DNA from: Rhodospirillum sp047263945
Lineage (GTDB): Bacteria; Pseudomonadota; Alphaproteobacteria; Rhodospirillales; Rhodospirillaceae
Length of the DNA stretch: 64,000 bases
Assembly (NCBI RefSeq): GCF_047263945.1
Contig: NZ_JBLAVB010000018.1
Coordinates: 4,095-68,094, forward strand
Direction of reading: 5' to 3'
How positions within the stretch are numbered: position 1 is the stretch's first letter; each line of letters starts with the position of its first letter. The translations under genes and the position numbers were made by a program. Below the pieces are notes generated by a model, which did no database searches, was not told where the DNA came from, and was given only the letters and a program-made list of their open reading frames with translations. Below are positions 61,192-64,000 of this stretch, one piece after another.

Positions 61192-63045
61192 GCCCTCATA
61201 CGTGGCAAAAAAGTCGCCTTTGAAGTACACACTACTTCCGCCATTTGTACTCCCCCTCACCGTAAAGGAAAACGCGCCGTCCTCTGTTGGCGTAAAGGAC
61301 GAGTAATCGGTGATGCCCACCTGACCGCCCAAGTTGGCCATCGACTCACCGAATTCGCCAGACAATTGTGTCCCATTAACCGCGAAGGAAACGTAGCCTG
61401 CCACCCTGACGTTGGTTGGGGACATTGCGACCGGCGCGCAGAGAATGATTGTTGTCCGACCGGCAAACCCCAAGATGGTCGTGGATGACCCCGTGATATC
61501 GGTCGGCGTCGTTGCGGAGATCGTCTCTTCGAAGCCTTGAGTGGCGACCGTCGTGAGACGGGTGTTGAACCAGGAAATGACCTGGTCCCACTCCACCACC
61601 TGGTCCTTGGTCATGGCCATGCCAACAAGGGACCGGGAGGCATCGCCATCTTTGACTTGGACTCCGGTTGCGGGATCGATGACATGACCCGTGGTGCTGT
61701 ATTCAAGGGTCAAGGTATTCGATACCCATGCGGCGTAGATATAGTAAACGGATTTCACACCTGCACCGCTGGGAGACAAAGTTACTCCCGACCCGGGCAC
61801 GGTTCGGGCAGCCCCGTCGACCCACATCCGGTTCCCATTGTACGGGATCAATTTCAGGGTCGTCCCGTCCAAGACCAAACGGCACTGTCCCTGAAGACTA
61901 ATCATCGACAGCACACTGGCCAAGGTAGCCGGAGTCACCGCACGCTCGGTATCGGTTCCGGCGATCACTTCAGCGTCGGTCGCCAGCTCGATCAGTCCAC
62001 GCTCGGTTTCCGTCGACGGGTTGGCAACGGACCAAGCCTCAAGGCCCGCAGGAGTAACCGCACGCTCGGTGTCGGTCCCGGCGATCACCTCGGCGTCCGT
62101 CGCCAGCTCGATCAGTCCACGCTCGGTTTCCGTCGACGGGTTGGCAACAGACCAAGCCTCAAGGCCCGCAGGAGTAACCGCACGCTCGGTGTCGGTCCCG
62201 GCGATCACTTCGGCATCGGTCGCCAGTTCGATCAGACCACGCTCCGTTTCGGTCGACGGGTTGGCAACGGACCAAGCCTCAAGGCCCGCAGGAGTAACCG
62301 CACGCTCAGTGTCGGTCCCGGCGATCACTTCGGCATCGGTCGCCAGTTCGATCAGACCACGCTCCGTCTCGGTCGACGGGTTGGCAACGGACCAAGCCTC
62401 AAGGCCTGCAGGAGTAACAGCGCGCTCGGTGTCGGTTCCGGCGATCACTTCGGCATCGGTCGCCAGCTCGATCAAACCACGCTCGGTTTCCGTCGACGGG
62501 TTGGCAACGGACCAAGCCTCAAGACCAGCCGGAGTAACGGCACGCTCGGTGTCGGTACCGGCGATCACTTCGGCATCGGTCGCCAGCTCGATCAAACCAC
62601 GCTCGGTTTCCGTCGACGGGTTGGCAACGGACCAAGCCTCAAGACCAGCCGGAGTAACGGCGCGCTCGGTGTCGGTACCGGCAATCACTTCGGCGTCGGT
62701 CGCCAGTTCGATGATACCCAGGACTTCGGTTGTCGCCTGGGGTGGAGTCACGGCATCCTTCAGGGCACCGAAGGTATAAGACACGTCCTTGTTGGCGCTG
62801 ACATCACGCACCAACAGAAGGTCCGACGTCTCGACGGTCGTGACCTGATCCACCAAGCCGGTATACCGGCCAAGGGTATAGGGCGTGACCACCAAGGCGT
62901 CCATGACCTCTGGATTGGCGACGACTTCCGCCTCGGTTGCCAGTTCGACGACACCAGCGTAACAGGTCGTGGCCACGGGATGGGTATGATTGCCCGTAAA
63001 GGGCATGGGCGAGACTAAGTACGAGTTACCGCATTCGTTGCTCAT
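61189..63045 (-). CDS. Phage tail fibre, paralogue 2 (long repeat array)
   Basis: 618 aa. Shared anchor MPFTGNHTHPVATTC, shared LLLVRDVSANKDVSYTFGALK module, then six complete and one partial 40-residue repeats (GLIELATDAEVIAGTDTERA, then VTPAGLEAWSVANPSTETER), then a unique C-terminal part of about 230 residues with VRVAGYVSFAVNGTQLSGEF. The shaft length should scale with repeat number. GAGGA lies 7 bases before the ATG. Confidence 0.82.
   Translation of the reverse strand: MSNECGNSYLVSPMPFTGNHTHPVATTCYAGVVELATEAEVVANPEVMDALVVTPYTLGRYTGLVDQVTTVETSDLLLVRDVSANKDVSYTFGALKDAVTPPQATTEVLGIIELATDAEVIAGTDTERAVTPAGLEAWSVANPSTETERGLIELATDAEVIAGTDTERAVTPAGLEAWSVANPSTETERGLIELATDAEVIAGTDTERAVTPAGLEAWSVANPSTETERGLIELATDAEVIAGTDTERAVTPAGLEAWSVANPSTETERGLIELATDAEVIAGTDTERAVTPAGLEAWSVANPSTETERGLIELATDAEVIAGTDTERAVTPAGLEAWSVANPSTETERGLIELATDAEVIAGTDTERAVTPATLASVLSMISLQGQCRLVLDGTTLKLIPYNGNRMWVDGAARTVPGSGVTLSPSGAGVKSVYYIYAAWVSNTLTLEYSTTGHVIDPATGVQVKDGDASRSLVGMAMTKDQVVEWDQVISWFNTRLTTVATQGFEETISATTPTDITGSSTTILGFAGRTTIILCAPVAMSPTNVRVAGYVSFAVNGTQLSGEFGESMANLGGQVGITDYSSFTPTEDGAFSFTVRGSTNGGSSVYFKGDFFATYEG
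61929..62718 (-). repeat. Tandem array of a 120-bp coding unit
   Basis: Period exactly 120 bases; six full units plus a partial seventh, nearly identical at both DNA and protein level, with only silent or single changes between neighbours. Lies wholly within the fibre gene. Confidence 0.93.
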
Positions 63046-63276
63046 GGGGAATTCCTCATAAGATGTTTGCTTGAAGAGTCTGCGCGTTCAGGAGAGGCTT
63101 ATATCTCTTCCAGGACCAACTGATAACCACTGGGTTAACACCGGACGCACCACCGCCATCATCGGCCCGTCGTGGGTGGCGGTGGTGATGGTTGGTCCAG
63201 AAATGTCGAGAACAGGGTGATCCGCGCCGGTTTGATCACGGCTACGGACTCAGTCAATGCAACTCACAGGTGACCA
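63046..63276. other. Intergenic region with nested inverted repeats
   Basis: CACCACCGCCA (63148-63158) pairs perfectly with TGGCGGTGGTG (63177-63187); an outer GGACCAAC/GTTGGTCC pair encloses it. Likely terminator of the fibre gene to the right. No gene seen. Confidence 0.5.
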
Positions 63277-64000
63277 TCAGAGCATTTCATAGCTTATGGA
63301 CCACCTCGCCCAAAGGGCCACCTCTACTGTCAACCCGCGACCTGCGGGAATGGTGAGATCGGTAATGCTTGACGCGGCCGCACCGCCACCAGAATGGGCA
63401 ACGCATACCGGAAACCCATCGGACAGGATTTTGCCATAGCCGCTCTGCGCAACCCAGACGTTTGCCACCGCGATCCGACAACCGTTTAAATTGTCTGAGC
63501 TGGAGAAGATCGTTTGGGAGGTGCTGCCAGTGATCTCGGTGTCACCCATTTGGTTGCTCATGACTGTTCCTATCTCCTTCATTAGGGCAACGCGAAGCTC
63601 CTTCATCGTGAGAGCCACGTCACGATTCTGACTGACGTCACGCATAATGAGCACGTCGTCTTCATCGACTTCTGTCATAGCCGGGAGGAGACCGCTGTAG
63701 CGACCAAGCGTCCGCGGCGTGATTGCGCAAGGGGCCAAATCCTCTGGATTGGCGACGGCTTCCGCATCGGTCGCCAGTTCGATTAGGCCTCGCTCTGCCT
63801 CCGTCGCAGGATTGGCGATAGACCATGCCTTAAGACCTGCCGGGGTGACCGCCCGCTCGGTGTCGGTGCCGAAGATCACTTCTGCATTCGTCGCCAGTTC
63901 GATCAGACCACGGTCGGCTTCCGTCGCTGGATTGGCAACAGACCAGGCTTCAAGACCAAACGGGGTCACGGCACGCTCGGTGTCGGTTCCGGCGATCACT
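63277..64000 (-). CDS. Phage tail fibre, paralogue 3 (5' part beyond the window)
   Basis: At least 240 codons, open through the right edge. The order differs from paralogues 1 and 2: repeats (AGTDTERAVTPFGLEAWSVA, GLIELATNAEVIFG, GLIELATDAEAVAN) come first, then a RYSGLLPAMTEVDEDDVLIMRD module like the VRDVSANKDVS module of the others, then a unique C-terminus of about 100 residues (STSQTIFSSSDNLNG ... ARWSISYEML). So the modules have been shuffled among the three genes. Confidence 0.78.
   Translation of the reverse strand, partial: VIAGTDTERAVTPFGLEAWSVANPATEADRGLIELATNAEVIFGTDTERAVTPAGLKAWSIANPATEAERGLIELATDAEAVANPEDLAPCAITPRTLGRYSGLLPAMTEVDEDDVLIMRDVSQNRDVALTMKELRVALMKEIGTVMSNQMGDTEITGSTSQTIFSSSDNLNGCRIAVANVWVAQSGYGKILSDGFPVCVAHSGGGAAASSITDLTIPAGRGLTVEVALWARWSISYEML

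Noticed and set aside
61929..62718. Possible CRISPR array
   Set aside because: Units are contiguous 120-bp coding repeats without spacers, inside a fibre gene.
62021..62779. Repetitive plus-strand frame with ASRPAGVTARSVS-type repeats
   Set aside because: It is the complement of the 120-bp fibre repeat; periodicity alone keeps it open.
52603..63999. Diversity-generating retroelement acting on the fibre genes
   Set aside because: No reverse transcriptase, no template/variable pair with adenine-specific differences, and no C-type-lectin-like C-terminus seen in the window.

Overview
The window is GC-rich, gene-dense DNA from an alphaproteobacterium, most likely a Rhodospirillales relative (Magnetospirillum/Rhodospirillum type). 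The reasons are the benzoyl-CoA (box) pathway with a BoxR-type regulator, a suf operon in the order rrf2-sufB-C-D-S-sufT-sufA, a one-cysteine bL36, and intergenic palindromes typical of alphaproteobacteria. No rRNA, tRNA, CRISPR array, transposase or integrase gene was seen.

Layout. (1) 1-9457: aerobic benzoate module: boxB (cut by the left edge), boxA, a 4-hydroxybenzoyl-CoA-type thioesterase, a complete branched-chain-amino-acid-type ABC importer (binding protein, two permeases, two ATPases) probably importing aromatic acids, a hemerythrin-like protein and the benzoyl-CoA-sensing regulator boxR. (2) 9507-10182: small low-GC island between direct repeats, followed by a REP-like element. (3) 10206-19347: LysR divergent from an SDR and a tautomerase; YbdK-type ligase with N-formylglutamate amidohydrolase; glycerate kinase; pyruvate kinase; glyoxalase I; AbrB-family membrane protein. 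(4) 19589-24972: glcDEF glycolate oxidase, rpmJ, and a PagL-type lipid A deacylase. (5) 25394-34857: PAS histidine kinase translationally coupled to a peptide-type binding protein; an ATP-grasp/alpha-E fusion coupled to a transglutaminase and a polytopic membrane protein; cheW. (6) 35031-42255: unknown membrane protein, then two AraC regulators around a family VIII-type serine hydrolase and a Baeyer-Villiger monooxygenase, then a HAD phosphatase. (7) 42294-48630: the suf Fe-S assembly operon with a likely Rrf2 operator at its promoter. (8) 49146-52091: DUF2934 protein and glgB. (9) 52184-64000 (minus strand): phage tail or tailocin genes, mostly overlapping, including three paralogous tail-fibre genes with shared repeat modules and different C-termini; the third runs off the right edge.

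How genes work together. BoxAB epoxidises benzoyl-CoA, BoxR should sense it, and the ABC importer would feed the pathway. GlcDEF, glycerate 2-kinase and pyruvate kinase could form part of a route from glycolate to pyruvate. The monooxygenase and esterase could convert a ketone to an ester and then to acid plus alcohol.

Several dispersed repeat families are visible. The clearest is a TA-ended element of about 125 bp with a strong internal hairpin (near-identical copies at 7607-7731, 25100-25223 and 37168-37292, plus degenerate or partial copies). It tends to sit exactly at gene ends or just before ribosome binding sites. All functional calls are from reading the sequence and known family motifs; no database search was run.
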